Source of the DNA: Nesterenkonia ebinurensis
GTDB taxonomy: Bacteria; Actinomycetota; Actinomycetes; Actinomycetales; Micrococcaceae
NCBI RefSeq assembly: GCF_008711175.1
Contig: NZ_VWNF01000032.1
Location: forward strand, 248,001 to 312,000
Length of the DNA: 64,000 bases
Reading direction: 5' to 3'
Within the stretch, counting starts at the first letter, position 1. The number at the start of each line of letters is the position of its first letter. The notes below the pieces were generated by a model, which was not told the DNA's origin, made no database searches, and was given only the letters and a program-made list of their open reading frames with translations. The position numbers were made by a program, and so were the translations under genes. Of the stretch, positions 34,437 through 43,053 are shown one piece after another.

Positions 34437-36893
34437 CTAGCTGACCTTCTCAACTGGAGCATATCGCAGGAGAAGTCGCTTCTCGGACCCGGCGAAACTG
34501 ACCTTGGCCACGGTTTTGTCCCCTGCACCCTCTACTGCCAGCACCTCGCCGCGGCCGAATTTGGCGTGTTGCACCTGGTCACCGGGATTCAGTGCCGGGA
34601 TCTCCCGGTCGGGGTTGACCTTGGTGCGCGCCGCGGGCTTCCCAGGCGGTGTAAATGTTACGCCGGAGGGGGCGCGAGAGCCTGCGGTCAGCCCAGGTTC
34701 GGAGCCCCAGTCCGATCCCGAAGCCCCGAATCTGCGGCTGTCGTAGCGCGGCGCGGCGGGGGAGGAGAACGACGACGCCGTCCCGCTCAGCTCCACCAGC
34801 TCCTCGGGGATGTCTGCCAGAAACTGGCTGGGCGGGTTGTACTGGGTCTGCCCCCAAAGGCTGCGGGACTCCGCCCGGGTGAGGTAGAGCCGCTGCTCGG
34901 CGCGGGTCAGCCCCACATAGGCCAGACGGCGCTCCTCAGCCAGCTGCTGCGCATCGCTCATGGAGCGCTGGTGGGGGAAGACTCCGTGCTCCATGCCTGT
35001 GAGGAACACCACGGGAAATTCCAGTCCCTTGGCGGTGTGCAGGGTCATCAGGGTGACCTGCCCCTGCTCGGCGGCCAGCCGCTGGGACTCATCGTCGCCG
35101 GCGTCGGGGATGGCATCGGCATCAGCGATCAGGCTGACCTGCTCCAGGAAGTCGGCCAAGCTAGGGGCTTCCTGCTTGGCCTCATACTCCTTGAGCACGG
35201 CCACCAGTTCGCCGAGGTTATCGGCACGGGATTCATCCTGTAGGTCCTTGGAGTCCCGCAGGGCGGCCATCATGCCCGATTGCTCCAGCGCCGCTTCCAG
35301 CACTATTGAGGGGTTCTCTGAGGTGGCCAGGGAGGCGACGTCGTCCATCATCCGTACGAAAGAGTCAATACACTTCACTGCCCGGGAGCCCAGTCCGGTC
35401 TCCTCAGCTCGTCGGAGAGCCTCGAAGAAGGTGGTACGGTCCCGGGCTGCCAGCTGGGCGATCGTGGACTCGGCCTTATCCCCGATGCCCCGCTTGGGCT
35501 CGTTGAGGATACGGCGGAGGTTGACGTCATCATCGGGATTGTTGATCACGTGCAGGTAGGCCAGGGCGTCTTTGATCTCTTTGCGGTCGTAGAACCTGGT
35601 ACCGCCGATGACCCGGTAGGGAATGCCTCGGTTGATCAGCCGCTCCTCCAGGGAGCGGGACTGAGCGTTGGTGCGGTAGAAGACTGCGATATCGGCGGGC
35701 CGGATGCCGTGTTCGTCGCTGAGCCGGTCGATGGTGCGGGCGATCCATTCGGCCTCGTCGGATTCCGAGTGCGCGGTGTGTACGGTGACCTTGGGACCGT
35801 CACCGTTGTCGGTCCAGAGCTCTTTCTTCTGCCGTGCCTCGTTTTGGCTGATCACCGCGTTGGCAGCCGAGAGGATGTTCTGGGTGGAGCGGTAGTTCTG
35901 CTCCAGCTTGATGATGGTGGCCTCGGGGTAGTCGCGTTCGAACTCGGTGATATTGCGGATATCGGCGCCGCGGAAGGAGTAGATGGACTGATCGGAATCC
36001 CCAACAACCGTGAGCGCCGCAGTCGGGGTTTCAACCTGCGCCTCGGGCCCGGTCAGCAGCCGGATCAGTCGGTACTGGGCATGGTTGGTGTCCTGATATT
36101 CGTCCACCAGCACATGACGGAACCGGCGGCGGTAGTTGTCCAGGATGGCGGGGAATGCCTCAAGCATATAGACGGTCTCGGTGAGCAGGTCGTCAAAGTC
36201 GTAGGCGTTGGCCGCTCGCAGCCGGGCGGTGTATTCGCGGAACACTGTGGCCACGGCCTCGCTGAAGGGCTCGTTGGGAGCTTTGGCGGTGAACTCCTCG
36301 GCGTCGACCAGCTCGTTCTTCTGCGCGGAGATCTTATTGCGGATAGCCCGGGGGTTGAACCGTTTGGGGTCAAGCTGGTGCTCTTTGGCGATCTGAGTGA
36401 CCAGGCGCAGGGAGTCGGCAGAGTCGTAGATGGTGAAGCTGGACTTCCGGCCGATGGTGGCTGCCTCGGCGCGCAGGATCCGCACGCAGGAGGAGTGGAA
36501 GGTGGAAATCCACATCCGCTCAGCGGTCGGCCCGATCAGCGCGGCGATGCGCTCTTTCATCTCCCGGGCGGCCTTATTGGTGAAGGTGATGGCCAGGATC
36601 TCGTGCGGACGGGCCTGTCCGGTGGTGATCAGGTGGGCGATCCGCTGGGTGAGCACGCGGGTCTTGCCGGAGCCGGCCCCGGCTACGATCAGCAGCGGGG
36701 ACCCGGTGTGCAGTACGGCTTTCTGCTGCTGAGGGTTCAGCCCCCCTGCGGGGTCAGTGGAGTTCACAACAGCAGACGACGACGCCCCACTCCCCTCCAG
36801 CACCGCAGCTGCCGTATCTGCCGGGGGCACCTGGGCTGCCTGCCGCGTCGTGGTACTGGCCCGTTCTGACGATGGTGTGAAGAGGAATTCCAT
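34437..36893 (-). CDS. pcrA: ATP-dependent DNA helicase PcrA/UvrD
   Basis: Superfamily 1A 3'-5' helicase for repair and replication restart, 818 residues. Visible motifs: NPQQQKAVLHTGSPLLIVAGAGSGKT region (Q motif and Walker A), FTNKAAREMKER (Ia), VDEYQDTNHAQY (II), VGDSDQSIYSFRGAD (III), LEQNYRST (IV), LMTLHTAKGLEFPVVFLTGM (V) and VGLTRAEQRLYLT (VI). The ~55-residue N-terminal extension is low-complexity. The C-terminal tail (HAKFGRGEVLAVEGAG) is the PcrA Tudor-like RNA-polymerase-binding domain. Co-oriented with sucCD. Confidence 0.96.
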   Translation of the reverse strand: MEFLFTPSSERASTTTRQAAQVPPADTAAAVLEGSGASSSAVVNSTDPAGGLNPQQQKAVLHTGSPLLIVAGAGSGKTRVLTQRIAHLITTGQARPHEILAITFTNKAAREMKERIAALIGPTAERMWISTFHSSCVRILRAEAATIGRKSSFTIYDSADSLRLVTQIAKEHQLDPKRFNPRAIRNKISAQKNELVDAEEFTAKAPNEPFSEAVATVFREYTARLRAANAYDFDDLLTETVYMLEAFPAILDNYRRRFRHVLVDEYQDTNHAQYRLIRLLTGPEAQVETPTAALTVVGDSDQSIYSFRGADIRNITEFERDYPEATIIKLEQNYRSTQNILSAANAVISQNEARQKKELWTDNGDGPKVTVHTAHSESDEAEWIARTIDRLSDEHGIRPADIAVFYRTNAQSRSLEERLINRGIPYRVIGGTRFYDRKEIKDALAYLHVINNPDDDVNLRRILNEPKRGIGDKAESTIAQLAARDRTTFFEALRRAEETGLGSRAVKCIDSFVRMMDDVASLATSENPSIVLEAALEQSGMMAALRDSKDLQDESRADNLGELVAVLKEYEAKQEAPSLADFLEQVSLIADADAIPDAGDDESQRLAAEQGQVTLMTLHTAKGLEFPVVFLTGMEHGVFPHQRSMSDAQQLAEERRLAYVGLTRAEQRLYLTRAESRSLWGQTQYNPPSQFLADIPEELVELSGTASSFSSPAAPRYDSRRFGASGSDWGSEPGLTAGSRAPSGVTFTPPGKPAARTKVNPDREIPALNPGDQVQHAKFGRGEVLAVEGAGDKTVAKVSFAGSEKRLLLRYAPVEKVS

Positions 36894-36992
36894 ATCCTCT
36901 CCAGTCTACGCGGCGGATAGGAGACCACGATCAGCCGGATTGATCAGAGCCAGTTGAGCTCAGGTCCAATTCGTACAGCTTCGCCTCGCCGT

Positions 36993-37913
36993 TTATACGG
37001 CTTCCGCCGCTTTCCCATCCTCAGTCAGTTGGTGTCCGATCGCCGCCAGACGGTCAGTCACTTCCCGGACCGCTAAGCGGGTGTACCGGTCCGGGCGGCT
37101 CAGCGCAACAATGGCGCGTTCGGCGCGAACACCGGTCAGCGGACGCAGCACCACACCTGGACGGGGGCGGGTGGTGAAGCGCGGAAGCAGCGCAATTCCC
37201 TGCCCTTCGGCCACAAGCGCCTCCACCAGGCGATTGTCCCGTAACCGGACAGCCCGGTTGATGCTGCGTCCGGTCAGCTGCTCGACGGCTACCGGGATGG
37301 AGTCGAAAGGGTACCGCTGCGGGACCCCGAGCCAGGTAAACCGGCTGACGTCTTCGGGGCTCAGACTGGACCGTTCTGCCAATGGGTGCTGCTCGGGCAG
37401 GGCAATATCCAAGGGCTCTCGAACCAGCAGAGTGCTCACTAGCTCGGAGGCGCCGGCAGGAACGTCGTCGGTCAAACTGTGGCCGATCACGATATCAGCG
37501 TCTAAGGTTTGTGCGGCAAAGTCCTCCTCAGCCAGATCGAAGTCATCGAGGTCCAGCTCGATGGCGGTGCCGGCCAATTCTCGGAACAGCGGCGGAAGCA
37601 GCGCCTCGCCCGCACTGGGCAGCGTGCCGATCCTGACCTGCCCGCGTGGGGAACCTGCCGATTCCTCCAATCGGGCCTGCAGCTCGGCAATACGCTGAAG
37701 GATATCCTCCGCTCCCTCAGCAAGAAGCTGTCCAGCAGCAGTGAGGCGGATGCCTCGTGAAACCGGTTCCACCAGCTTGACGCCTAACTCTCGCTCGGCA
37801 GTGCGCAGCTGTTGTGAGAGCGCAGAGGGAGTGCGGTGCGCGGCAGCGGCCACCGCTACCAGACTGCCTCGTCGGGCAATCTCCCTCAGCAGGTCGAGAT
37901 GACGCACTTCCAT
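36993..37913 (-). CDS. LysR-family transcriptional regulator
   Basis: 306 residues. The N-terminal winged helix (MEVRHLDLLREIARRGSL..AAAAHRTPSALSQQLRTAERELG) is followed by a substrate-binding domain with LVGTLPSAG-like strands (RIGTLPSAGEALLPPLFREL). Divergent from the EamA exporter at 37985, the classical layout in which the LysR protein activates its neighbour. Palindromes ATGTAGG-AAG-CCTACAT and CAGTAG-AC-CTACTG lie between the starts. Confidence 0.9.
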   Translation of the reverse strand: MEVRHLDLLREIARRGSLVAVAAAAHRTPSALSQQLRTAERELGVKLVEPVSRGIRLTAAGQLLAEGAEDILQRIAELQARLEESAGSPRGQVRIGTLPSAGEALLPPLFRELAGTAIELDLDDFDLAEEDFAAQTLDADIVIGHSLTDDVPAGASELVSTLLVREPLDIALPEQHPLAERSSLSPEDVSRFTWLGVPQRYPFDSIPVAVEQLTGRSINRAVRLRDNRLVEALVAEGQGIALLPRFTTRPRPGVVLRPLTGVRAERAIVALSRPDRYTRLAVREVTDRLAAIGHQLTEDGKAAEAV

Positions 37914-37960
37914 GTAGGAAGCCTACATATAATATTCATAAATATTCAGTAGACCTACTG
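37912..37960. promoter_or_regulatory. Divergent LysR/EamA promoter with two palindromes
   Basis: ATGTAGG-AAG-CCTACAT (37912-37928) overlaps the LysR start codon; CAGTAG-AC-CTACTG (37947-37960) lies 25 bp before the EamA start. Both share GTAG/CTAC half-sites. The AT-rich stretch ATAATATTCATAAATATT between them is suited to a promoter. Confidence 0.6.
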
Positions 37961-37984
37961 AGTTATCTCGGTGATGATTCTGAT

Positions 37985-38926
37985 GTGCCAACTCGTCATA
38001 TTCTTCTCGCCCTGAGCGTGGTCACTCTGTGGGGCCTGAACTTCATCGCCATCCACTTCTCTCTGGAACATTTCCCGCCGCTTTTCCTGGCAGGGCTGCG
38101 CTTTGCCATCCTGGCGATCCCCGCCTTGCTGTTCGTTCCCTGGCCTGGGGTCAAGGTGAAGTACCTGCTGGGCTACGGCTTAGGCTTCGGCACCGTGCAG
38201 TTCTTTGGGCTGTACCTGGGGATGGCGGCAGGGTTTCCCGCCGGACTGGCCTCACTGGTGCTTCAGGCATCGGCTCCGTTCACCGTGCTGCTGGGCGCTC
38301 TGCTGCTGAGCGAAAGGATCAGCGGACGCCGGGCGGTGGGCATCGCAGTGGCCGTGGCTGGGTTGGTCACCGTGGGGCTCTCCCGAGGCAGCATCGACGG
38401 GTGGGCGCCGTTCCTGCTCGTGGTGCTCGGCGCTATGGGCTGGGCGCTGGGGAATCTGGCCTCCCGGCAGGCACAGACTGACCGACCGCTGGCTCTGGTG
38501 ATGTGGATGACCGTGGTGCCCCCGCTGCCTCTGCTTGCAGTATCGCTGGTCGTTGAGGGACCGGGGCAGATCTCCTCGGCTGTGACCTCGTCGTTCAGTC
38601 TCCAGGCGTTGCCGGCTTGGGGCGGGCTGGTCTACACCATGGTGTTCGGCACGGTGGTCGGCTCTGGTATCTGGGTGTGGCTGATGCGCAGACACCCTGC
38701 AGGAGTGGTAGCACCATTTTCCATGCTCGTCCCAGTAGTGGGCATCCTTGCCGCCTGGTCCATACTCGGGCAGATACCCACCTGGTGGGAGCTGCTCGGC
38801 GGTGTTCTGGTGCTGAGCGGTGTCCTCTGGTCCTCTACCCAGGCCCGAACTGGTCTGTTGCCCAAGCACCAAGAGGCGCTGCCGGAAAGGGCCCCTGCAC
38901 GCTCATCTCCCGGCCAGGACCAGTGA
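37985..38926 (+). CDS. EamA/DMT-family exporter (YdcZ/RhaT-like ten-helix)
   Basis: 313 residues from GTG 37985; an earlier start would overlap the LysR gene. Ten helices in two EamA repeats (WGLNFIAIHFSLEHFPPLFLAGLRFAIL in the first; WGGLVYTMVFGTVVGSGIWVW in the second) as in amino-acid/metabolite exporters. The C-terminal 35 residues are polar and probably disordered. Likely regulated by the divergent LysR gene. Substrate unknown. Confidence 0.87.
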   Translation: MPTRHILLALSVVTLWGLNFIAIHFSLEHFPPLFLAGLRFAILAIPALLFVPWPGVKVKYLLGYGLGFGTVQFFGLYLGMAAGFPAGLASLVLQASAPFTVLLGALLLSERISGRRAVGIAVAVAGLVTVGLSRGSIDGWAPFLLVVLGAMGWALGNLASRQAQTDRPLALVMWMTVVPPLPLLAVSLVVEGPGQISSAVTSSFSLQALPAWGGLVYTMVFGTVVGSGIWVWLMRRHPAGVVAPFSMLVPVVGILAAWSILGQIPTWWELLGGVLVLSGVLWSSTQARTGLLPKHQEALPERAPARSSPGQDQ

Positions 38927-38945
38927 TCACGCTGGGGAGTGCAGC

Positions 38946-39170
38946 TCACCCGACCTTGCGGTACTTGCGGTGGATGGTCTGTTTGGTGACGCCGAGCAGA
39001 AACCCAATCTCGCCCCATTTGAGTCCGGAGTGGCGGGCTTTGCGCACGGCAATCTCCTCCCGGCGAGCAAGCTCCTTCTTAGCTTCAGCCACGGCTATGA
39101 GTTCCTGCAGCACGTTGTCACCATCTTCAGTCCCTACTGCGGTCTTCATGTCGTCAGCATATGCTGACAT
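38946..39170 (-). CDS. Small helix-turn-helix protein
   Basis: 74 residues. A helical N-terminal half (NVLQELIAVAEAKKELARREEIAVRKAR) is followed by a helix-turn-helix, SGLKWGEIGFLLGVTKQTIHRKYRKVG, like that of small actinobacterial proteins related to the sigma-70 region 4 or ClpX-associated HTH proteins. It lies immediately after the convergent EamA stop and is divergent from the membrane protein gene at 39259. DNA-binding role is likely; targets unknown. Confidence 0.72.
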   Translation of the reverse strand: MSAYADDMKTAVGTEDGDNVLQELIAVAEAKKELARREEIAVRKARHSGLKWGEIGFLLGVTKQTIHRKYRKVG

Positions 39171-39258
39171 TGCCGCCCCCGCCAGAGTCGTCCACTCTCA
39201 GCGGAACCAGGCGCCAGCAGCCACCCGATCCGAAGGAAACGTCTGGGAGGATGGAGGC

Positions 39259-39873
39259 ATGTCCAAGCGGCGGAAGAAGACGCGCGGGAATCCGCAGCGG
39301 AGGGATGACAGCACGCCCAAGAAGCGCATAGCCAAGCCGACACCGGAGGATCAGGGCTCGCCGCGAATTCTGGTATACGCACTCCTGGGCATCACGCTAT
39401 TCATGGGGCTCTACTTGCACGCCTACGCAATGCCGCAGCTCACCTACTTCGCCGACGGGCTCTCCATGCCTGGGACCCGGATTGCCGGGTACGACGCCGC
39501 CGACATCCTGGCACTCCAGAACGCCTTTGAGGATGACGCCGCAGGACAGCTGAATTTTCTGCACAAGACCGCCGGGATCATCTTCCCGGTGGTGTTCTTC
39601 CTGGCGACCTGGGCGACCCTGGGCCTGTTGGCCAAGGGATCCTGGCGTTGGATTGTGGTGGCCGGGGCGGCCGGCTTCGCCGCGGTGGACATCACCGAGA
39701 ACTTCCTGATCGACGCTGTGCTGGGTCAGAGGCCACCGGATGAGCAACTGGTGACCCTAGCCTCAGTCTTCACTCAGGTGAGCTGGGGTCTACTGATTGT
39801 TCTGGCAGCGACGGTAGTGGGCGTCGTCGTCCGTGATTTCGTCCTGAGCGGCCGAACACCACCAGCCCGTTGA
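39259..39873 (+). CDS. Four-helix membrane protein with basic N-terminus, function unknown
   Basis: 204 residues from ATG 39259, supported by GGAGG at 39253-39257. A strongly basic N-terminus (MSKRRKKTRGNPQRR) precedes four hydrophobic helices (about 37-53, 103-120, 130-145 and 171-190). A long extracytoplasmic loop follows helix 1. No motif recognised. It ends about 115 bp before tRNA-Arg. Confidence 0.65.
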   Translation: MSKRRKKTRGNPQRRDDSTPKKRIAKPTPEDQGSPRILVYALLGITLFMGLYLHAYAMPQLTYFADGLSMPGTRIAGYDAADILALQNAFEDDAAGQLNFLHKTAGIIFPVVFFLATWATLGLLAKGSWRWIVVAGAAGFAAVDITENFLIDAVLGQRPPDEQLVTLASVFTQVSWGLLIVLAATVVGVVVRDFVLSGRTPPAR

Positions 39874-39923
39874 GTGGGTGATTTTACGGAGTACTTTGCT
39901 CCGAATTCCGGCGCAATTTCCCG

Positions 39924-39929
39924 TACAAT
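39924..39929 (+). promoter_or_regulatory. Candidate -10 box of tRNA-Arg
   Basis: TACAAT, about 60 bp before the tRNA. There is no good -35 at the standard distance (TTGCTC at 39896 is too far), so this is tentative. Confidence 0.3.
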
Positions 39930-39987
39930 CATGCATCGGCGCAGCCAGGCACCCGGTACCATGGACTGGTGCTGTTCCCAGCACCCC

Positions 39988-40060
39988 GCCTCAGTAGCTC
40001 AGGGGATAGAGCAACCCTCTCCTAAAGGGTAGGTCGCGCGTTCGATTCGCGCCTGGGGCA
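39988..40060 (+). tRNA. tRNA-Arg (anticodon CCU)
   Basis: 73 nt. The acceptor stem GCCTCAG (39988-39994) pairs with CTGGGGC (40053-40059), including one G-U pair. The D-arm AGCTCAGGGGATAGAGCA, the anticodon loop CTCCTAA with anticodon CCT, and the T-arm CGCGTTCGATTCGCG are all present. The 3' CCA is not encoded. It is a frequent integration site in actinobacteria, and the atypical region at 40.5-46.9 kb begins just after it. Confidence 0.93.
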
Positions 40061-40489
40061 CTTTCCCGCCCCCTCCTCTGTGCGCGATGAGGAGGAAAAT
40101 GGCCAGCTCTCTTCAAACGTCAGTGCCACAGCAACCACCTGGACCTCGTCCTGATAGACAATGCGCCCAGGTGAAGCAGTGCGCAGCTCCACCCATGGCA
40201 CATCGTGTTCGTCCAGCAGTTCCAAATAGTCTGCGGTACGTTCGAGAAGTTCAGTCGCTTCAGCTCGGAACCAAGATCGAGCTCCACGATTCACCGAGGG
40301 ATCAAAACAGTCAGGGACGACGTTGGTTGGGTCAGCGTAGGCTTCATTGAAGTAGTCGTTGGTTTGTCGCACCAATGCCGCTATATCACCGCCGAGGCGC
40401 CCCTCGTGAAGTAAGCCATTGACTAGTGCAAAGACACCAGGAAATTGCCCGTGATGATTAGGAATCATGCTCTGAAACCGGATGAACAC
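40022..40489 (-). CDS. Conserved hypothetical protein running antisense into tRNA-Arg
   Basis: 155 residues. The N-terminal MFIRFQSMIPNHHGQFPGVF, the FNEAYADPTNVVPDCFDPSVNRGARSWFR segment and the alternating EATELLERTADYLELLDEHDVPW resemble a conserved actinobacterial family of unknown function. The C-terminus is unusual: its last 13 codons are the antisense of tRNA-Arg and read GKCPRRESNARPTL. The normal end has probably been lost and replaced by tRNA sequence, so the gene may be truncated or end by chance. Confidence 0.6.
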   Translation of the reverse strand: MFIRFQSMIPNHHGQFPGVFALVNGLLHEGRLGGDIAALVRQTNDYFNEAYADPTNVVPDCFDPSVNRGARSWFRAEATELLERTADYLELLDEHDVPWVELRTASPGRIVYQDEVQVVAVALTFEESWPFSSSSRTEEGAGKCPRRESNARPTL

Positions 40490-40797
40490 CCCCTCAGCTT
40501 ACGCGCGGCCCGCACCCAAAGGTCCACGAATCACCAGTGCGCCAGGGGATCGTTTGAACGCGCAGTCTCGCCAGACTGCGGATCGTCCGCTGGATTGAAC
40601 GCACCTATCACCGAAGGAGAAAACAGAAGGAACTTGGCCGTTTGCCCCCAGTCGCGTTCGAGGAGAAACTACTGACCCAGGCCCTGTCACTAACGGCCTG
40701 AATAAGAAACCCAACCTCACCTATTCCTGTACCAGCCCCAACTGTCCTGATGCTGTAAATAAGACCCGGGAAACGGCGACCGTGGTCCCCATTTTGT
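40490..40797. other. Gene-free spacer after the tRNA-linked gene
   Basis: About 310 bp with no supported gene. A minus frame at 40499-40720 has no recognisable protein or ribosome-binding site. A GCGCAGTCT-CGCC-AGACTGCG inverted repeat at 40560-40580 is the only structure I see. The base composition is less GC-rich than in the flanks. Confidence 0.5.
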
Positions 40798-42141
40798 TTA
40801 CTCGCCTCGCGTAGGTGCGTTGAGTACCCGTGCCAGTACCGGGTTGGTTGAGGTGACCCCGAGTTGTATCAGCAACAGCCCCACGGTGAGCACTATGATG
40901 ATTGCGAGGACGAACAACGGTGCGGTGGCCAGTGCCATGAACACCATCCAGAATGCGAGTACTGCAGCTGCGATGGCTGAACCAATGACTGCGATGTTGG
41001 CAGTCATTGTGACGCGAAGCCGACGAGACCTGTTGAGGTCTTTTGCGGGCATGCCGATACGGTCGAGCGCGATGTAGAGTTCGCGGCGCTCGATGACTGC
41101 TGCGGTCTGGGTGATCGCGATCTGGCAGGCCACCACGAGGAACGAGACCGTGACCAGCGCAATCACCATGGTGCGGGCATCGGCGAACATCAACAGTTGG
41201 TCGGTGGTCATGATCTCTCTGCTGGCGCTGTTCTGAATGGTGTCGAGGTAGCCGAGCATGCTGCCTGCCGGGATGAGCACGAATGTGGTCAGAGCGAGGG
41301 CTGAGGCCTCCTGCCATGCGGTACGCGGGTTATCGATGATGCTACGGGAAGCGATCAATCGAGTTGGATCAGCTGTTTTTCTCGCTCGTGAGTGTGCTAG
41401 GCGTGAGACTATGAATGGGCCGACCAGGCCGAGGACGCCCATGACCGCAAGCACTGCGACGGCCAGAACGATAATGAGCACGACTGCGCCCCACCCGTCG
41501 GAGGCGGTTTGCATAATGAGCACCGCAATGCCGAGCACGGCGACTGCGGCGAGCAGGCGTAGCCAGCTCAGTCGCGGTACGTCTTGTCTGGTGCGTACTC
41601 CTAGGGGGGAGAGCATGACCTGACGCAGGCCGAGCATTCCGCTGATTCCAGCCAGAGCGACCAAGGCGGGAGGAATCGCAACGGTGAGCCACCAGGGCAG
41701 CCAGAGTTCGGCTGCCTGGAGTGGTTCTCCGTAGACAGTGAGCAGACCCAGAACGAAGGGCAACGCTGCCGAGAAAACTGTGCCGATGAGCACACCCATC
41801 GCCGCGATGACGGTCACCTCTGTGACGGCGATACGTCGCACCCGTGCTGAGGTCGCACCGAGTAAGCGGAGCGTGGCCAGGCGGTCGTCTCGGCTTCGGG
41901 CGGCAAGCCTAGCTGTGGCGGAACCGAGAGTGATCAGTGGCACGATCAGCAGCCCGACCAGGGATACGGCCAGCACCGTGTAGCCGACTTCATTGGTGGG
42001 GGTGTTCCAGAAGGCGATCGCGAGCATGATGACTGCAAACGTCAGCAGGGTGGTGACACCGGATGCGAGCAGTTGTAAGCGAGTGAGCGTTGCCGAAGTC
42101 CCGCTGGGGCGAATCAGGAGCAGGGCTGCTGAGGTGCTCAT
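40798..42141 (-). CDS. FtsX-like ABC transporter permease
   Basis: 447 residues. About eight hydrophobic helices in two blocks separated by extracytoplasmic loops, with LRLLGATSARVRRIAVTEVTVIAAMGVLIG, the typical FtsX/MacB permease signature. Its start overlaps the stop of the ATPase gene by ATGA, so they form one exporter. Adjacent divergent kinase and response regulator suggest a Bce/antibiotic-sensing module or lantibiotic-resistance-like efflux, though that is inference. Confidence 0.85.
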   Translation of the reverse strand: MSTSAALLLIRPSGTSATLTRLQLLASGVTTLLTFAVIMLAIAFWNTPTNEVGYTVLAVSLVGLLIVPLITLGSATARLAARSRDDRLATLRLLGATSARVRRIAVTEVTVIAAMGVLIGTVFSAALPFVLGLLTVYGEPLQAAELWLPWWLTVAIPPALVALAGISGMLGLRQVMLSPLGVRTRQDVPRLSWLRLLAAVAVLGIAVLIMQTASDGWGAVVLIIVLAVAVLAVMGVLGLVGPFIVSRLAHSRARKTADPTRLIASRSIIDNPRTAWQEASALALTTFVLIPAGSMLGYLDTIQNSASREIMTTDQLLMFADARTMVIALVTVSFLVVACQIAITQTAAVIERRELYIALDRIGMPAKDLNRSRRLRVTMTANIAVIGSAIAAAVLAFWMVFMALATAPLFVLAIIIVLTVGLLLIQLGVTSTNPVLARVLNAPTRGE

Positions 42142-42872
42142 CGTGTGGCCTCGATTCGTCCATCGAGCATGCGCACGGTGCGGTCGCAGCGTGCCGCAAC
42201 CTGTTCGTCGTGGGTGACGATGACAAGAGCCCGGTCTGCGCCGTCGTTGGTGGCCAGCAGTGCGTCGAGCACCTCTTCGGCGGTGCGGGAGTCCAGCGAG
42301 CCGGTCGGCTCATCGGCGAATATGATTGTTGGGTCGGTGACCAGGGCTCTAGCGATCGCGACACGTTGTGCCTGACCACCGGAGAGTTGTCCAATACGTC
42401 GCTCACCGAGACCTGCAAGCCCGAGCCGTTCCAGCCCGCTGTTTGCCTGTTGTACTGCCTCCGTCCGACCGCTTCCCAATAACAGCAAGGGCAGGGCGAT
42501 GTTTTCCTCAGCAGTGAGTTCGGGGATCAGCATGCCCTGCTGGAAGACGAACCCGAATCGGTGCAGCCGGAAGGCTGATCGCTTTGCTTCCGAGAGCGTG
42601 GTGATGTCGTCGAGACCTTCATCGTCTGGTCGGCGCAGAATCACTTTCCCCTCATCGGCGGAGATGATGCCAGCAATAGCGTGCAGCAGGGTGGATTTGC
42701 CTGATCCGCTGGGACCCATGATCGCGACTGCCTCACCGGGGTAGAGGTCGAGGCAAGCTTTGGACAAGGCTTGGGTCTGACCGAATGCCTTGCTGAGGTT
42801 CTCTGCCCGAAGCAACCAGTCAAGAGTCTGAGCGCCTGCTCGGCTGTGTTGGGAGTCGGTGGTTGCGCTCAT
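42138..42872 (-). CDS. ABC transporter ATP-binding protein (MacB/LolD type)
   Basis: 244 residues. Walker A MGPSGSGKST, Q-loop FVFQQGMLIPELT, signature LSGGQAQR and Walker B IIFADEPTGSLD are intact; the D- and H-loops (VTHDEQVAARC) follow. Of the MacB/LolD kind that works with FtsX-like permeases, encoded immediately downstream with ATGA overlap. It is transcribed away from the two-component genes, with a 19-bp inverted repeat in the shared promoter region. Confidence 0.92.
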   Translation of the reverse strand: MSATTDSQHSRAGAQTLDWLLRAENLSKAFGQTQALSKACLDLYPGEAVAIMGPSGSGKSTLLHAIAGIISADEGKVILRRPDDEGLDDITTLSEAKRSAFRLHRFGFVFQQGMLIPELTAEENIALPLLLLGSGRTEAVQQANSGLERLGLAGLGERRIGQLSGGQAQRVAIARALVTDPTIIFADEPTGSLDSRTAEEVLDALLATNDGADRALVIVTHDEQVAARCDRTVRMLDGRIEATR

Positions 42873-42939
42873 GATCCTGCCCTTCCGTAGCTGGTTTCGT
42901 GCACGTCTTCCACGCTAGAAATCAGACCCAGGACCTTGA

Positions 42940-42988
42940 CACCACCCGTGGGTGGAAAATCGAGGAGCCTTTCCACCCACGGGTGGTG
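42940..42988. promoter_or_regulatory. 19-bp inverted repeat in divergent ABC/two-component promoter
   Basis: Arms CACCACCCGTGGGTGGAAA (42940-42958) and its exact complement (42970-42988), spaced by 11 nt. Each arm itself holds a near-palindrome, CCACCCGTGGGTGG. It lies 68 bp before the ABC ATPase start and 66 bp before the kinase start, so it is a prime candidate for binding by the adjacent response regulator. Confidence 0.75.
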
Positions 42989-43053
42989 GTCTCGGACTCT
43001 GCTCGCTCATACCGTCGATAATGGGATAAGAGTCGATCACGAGCACGGAAAGG

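Noticed and set aside
35550-36869. 439-codon open frame opposite pcrA
   Set aside because: Antisense shadow of the helicase gene without recognisable domains or a ribosome-binding site.
40499-40720. Open frame of 73 codons after the tRNA-linked gene
   Set aside because: No ribosome-binding site, no recognisable protein and atypical residue composition.
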